Under the pieces are notes generated by a model that was not told the DNA's origin, did no database searches, and saw nothing but the letters and a program-made list of their open reading frames with translations. Shown here piece after piece: positions 63,216 through 64,000 of a stretch of DNA of 64,000 bases (its first letter is position 1; the number at the start of each line of letters is the position of its first letter). The stretch comes from Prevotella sp. (GTDB taxonomy: Bacteria; Bacteroidota; Bacteroidia; Bacteroidales; Bacteroidaceae). Location: contig JAFZRU010000047.1 in assembly GCA_017619755.1 (NCBI GenBank), positions 30,121 through 94,120 on the forward strand, in the 5' to 3' direction. The position numbers and the translations under genes were made by a program.

Positions 63216-64000
63216 ATGAAAATCAACAATGACTTCTTGAGGCAATCGGCAGACACGGTGGAAGGAATCACCCAACTGCTCTCACGCTTTGACGACAAGC
63301 GCGAAGGACTGACGTGGATTTACCTCCTCTCCCTCGCCGACGATGAATGGAAGGTGAAAAGCAGCATCAACGCTATGGCATTACAACTGAACATGCATCG
63401 GCAGACATTGGCGCGACTCATCAACCGCCTCTGCGAGAAAGGATATGCCGCATGGGAAATCACCCCCGGGATGCGACGGCCAAACTTGCTTCGCTTGACA
63501 GCCTGTGTGACAGAGGGTGTGACAGGGAGTGTGACAGAGGATGTGACACAGAAAGCCCACTCTGATGATGCCGTAACACCCATTGAACCAAAGGGATGCG
63601 AAAACCCTGAAAAACCATCTGTGACAGCAGCTGTGACAGAGATGGTGACAAACAAAAAAGAAACAAAACAAAAGAAAGAAGAAAATCCCCCTGCACTCCC
63701 TAAAGAAGAAATAAAACAAAAAAAAGAAAAAACAACACACACAAACGCGCATGCATGCGAGAAAAAACAGACTGAAAATCTCGAAGAGCGACGGCTGCAG
63801 TTCCTCGCCTCGCTGACACCCTACCACGAACGCTATGGCCAAGAGATGGTAACGCAATTCGGCGACTATTGGACCGAACCCAACCACTCCCTCACCAAAA
63901 TGCGCTTCGAACTACAACGCACATGGAGCACGAAACTACGACTCGCCACATGGGCAAGAAACGACAAAACCTTCATACATCATCACAACAACCATGACAA
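63216..64000 (+). CDS. Winged-helix replication-type protein (partial, 3' end outside window)
   Basis: The frame is open for 261 codons from ATG 63216 to the window edge. Residues about 20-90 form a helix-turn-helix region (AMALQLNMHRQTLARLINRLCEKGYAAWEI in two parts) like winged-helix/DnaD-type N-domains. Residues about 98-113 are a four-unit tandem repeat of VTxx. A Lys/Glu-rich linker follows (about 145-185). The last 75 residues (RRLQFLASLTPYH, NHSLTKMRFELQRTW) match the DUF7833-like C-terminal domain found with it in Bacteroidales. Such proteins are often annotated as phage or plasmid replication initiators, but occur widely in chromosomes. The opposite strand has only shadow frames. Confidence 0.8.
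   Translation, partial: MKINNDFLRQSADTVEGITQLLSRFDDKREGLTWIYLLSLADDEWKVKSSINAMALQLNMHRQTLARLINRLCEKGYAAWEITPGMRRPNLLRLTACVTEGVTGSVTEDVTQKAHSDDAVTPIEPKGCENPEKPSVTAAVTEMVTNKKETKQKKEENPPALPKEEIKQKKEKTTHTNAHACEKKQTENLEERRLQFLASLTPYHERYGQEMVTQFGDYWTEPNHSLTKMRFELQRTWSTKLRLATWARNDKTFIHHHNNHD

Noticed and set aside
63320-63887. Minus-strand ORFs opposite the last gene
   Set aside because: The plus strand has a continuous frame with an HTH and a conserved C-terminal domain; the minus frames are low-complexity Phe/Ser-rich shadows of the Lys/Glu linker.

Overview
The window is chromosomal DNA from a member of the Bacteroidales, most likely Prevotella or a close relative (inference). Four things point there. 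Promoters match the Bacteroidetes pattern TTTG-N19/20-TAnnTTTG and most genes lack Shine-Dalgarno sequences. The fusA-rpsJ junction has no tuf. Families typical of the phylum are present (BACON, Omp28, DUF6029, DUF4922, type III glutamine synthetase, DUF3237). Several exported proteins end in type IX secretion (T9SS)-like C-terminal signals.

Layout. 1-528: 5' part of a family 2 glycosyltransferase on the minus strand. 1002-19153: an uninterrupted str-S10-spc-alpha operon, rpsL to rplQ, with secY, map, infA, rpmJ and rpoA, closed by a strong terminator. 19356-30228: an AT-richer accessory block. A membrane-anchored Ser/Thr kinase and a small cytoplasmic partner run leftwards. Eight consecutive genes for exported proteins run rightwards, most of unknown function, including a lipoprotein that joins BACON-like domains to a DnaJ-type zinc finger. 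30660-37903: a glycine-zipper lipoprotein, a gap with a possible short transcript and an orphan secretion-signal-like peptide, a HAD phosphatase, a conserved hypothetical, type III glutamine synthetase, a CE1-type esterase, and an acetyltransferase whose C-terminal zinc ribbon is cut by an amber codon.

37917-45747: a five-gene minus-strand operon (TlpA thioredoxin, DUF6029 barrel, two Omp28-type proteins, a large adhesin-like protein) that reads as a secreted or surface thiol-active module. 45861-47162: tandem DUF3237 duplicates separated by degraded sequence, then five copies of a 52-bp hairpin-bearing repeat. 47766-55615: an AAA ATPase-nuclease, a 1259-residue fusion (two glycosyltransferase-like regions, DUF4922, SpoIID) and two AmpG-like permeases; I infer a cell-wall glycan recycling locus. 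55616-56037: a terminator, an 8-bp repeat tract and a truncated copy of the HD gene found at 63 kb. 56038-62580: porin, imelysin, di-heme protein and CcsBA, read as an iron/heme and cytochrome c cluster. 62611-64000: an HD hydrolase and the start of a winged-helix replication-type protein.

The strongest candidates for undescribed biology are the kinase-linked exported-protein cluster, the DUF4922-SpoIID fusion with paired permeases, the BACON/DnaJ-finger lipoprotein and the 52-bp repeat array. Functions given for these are inferences from domains and neighbours; no similarity search was run.
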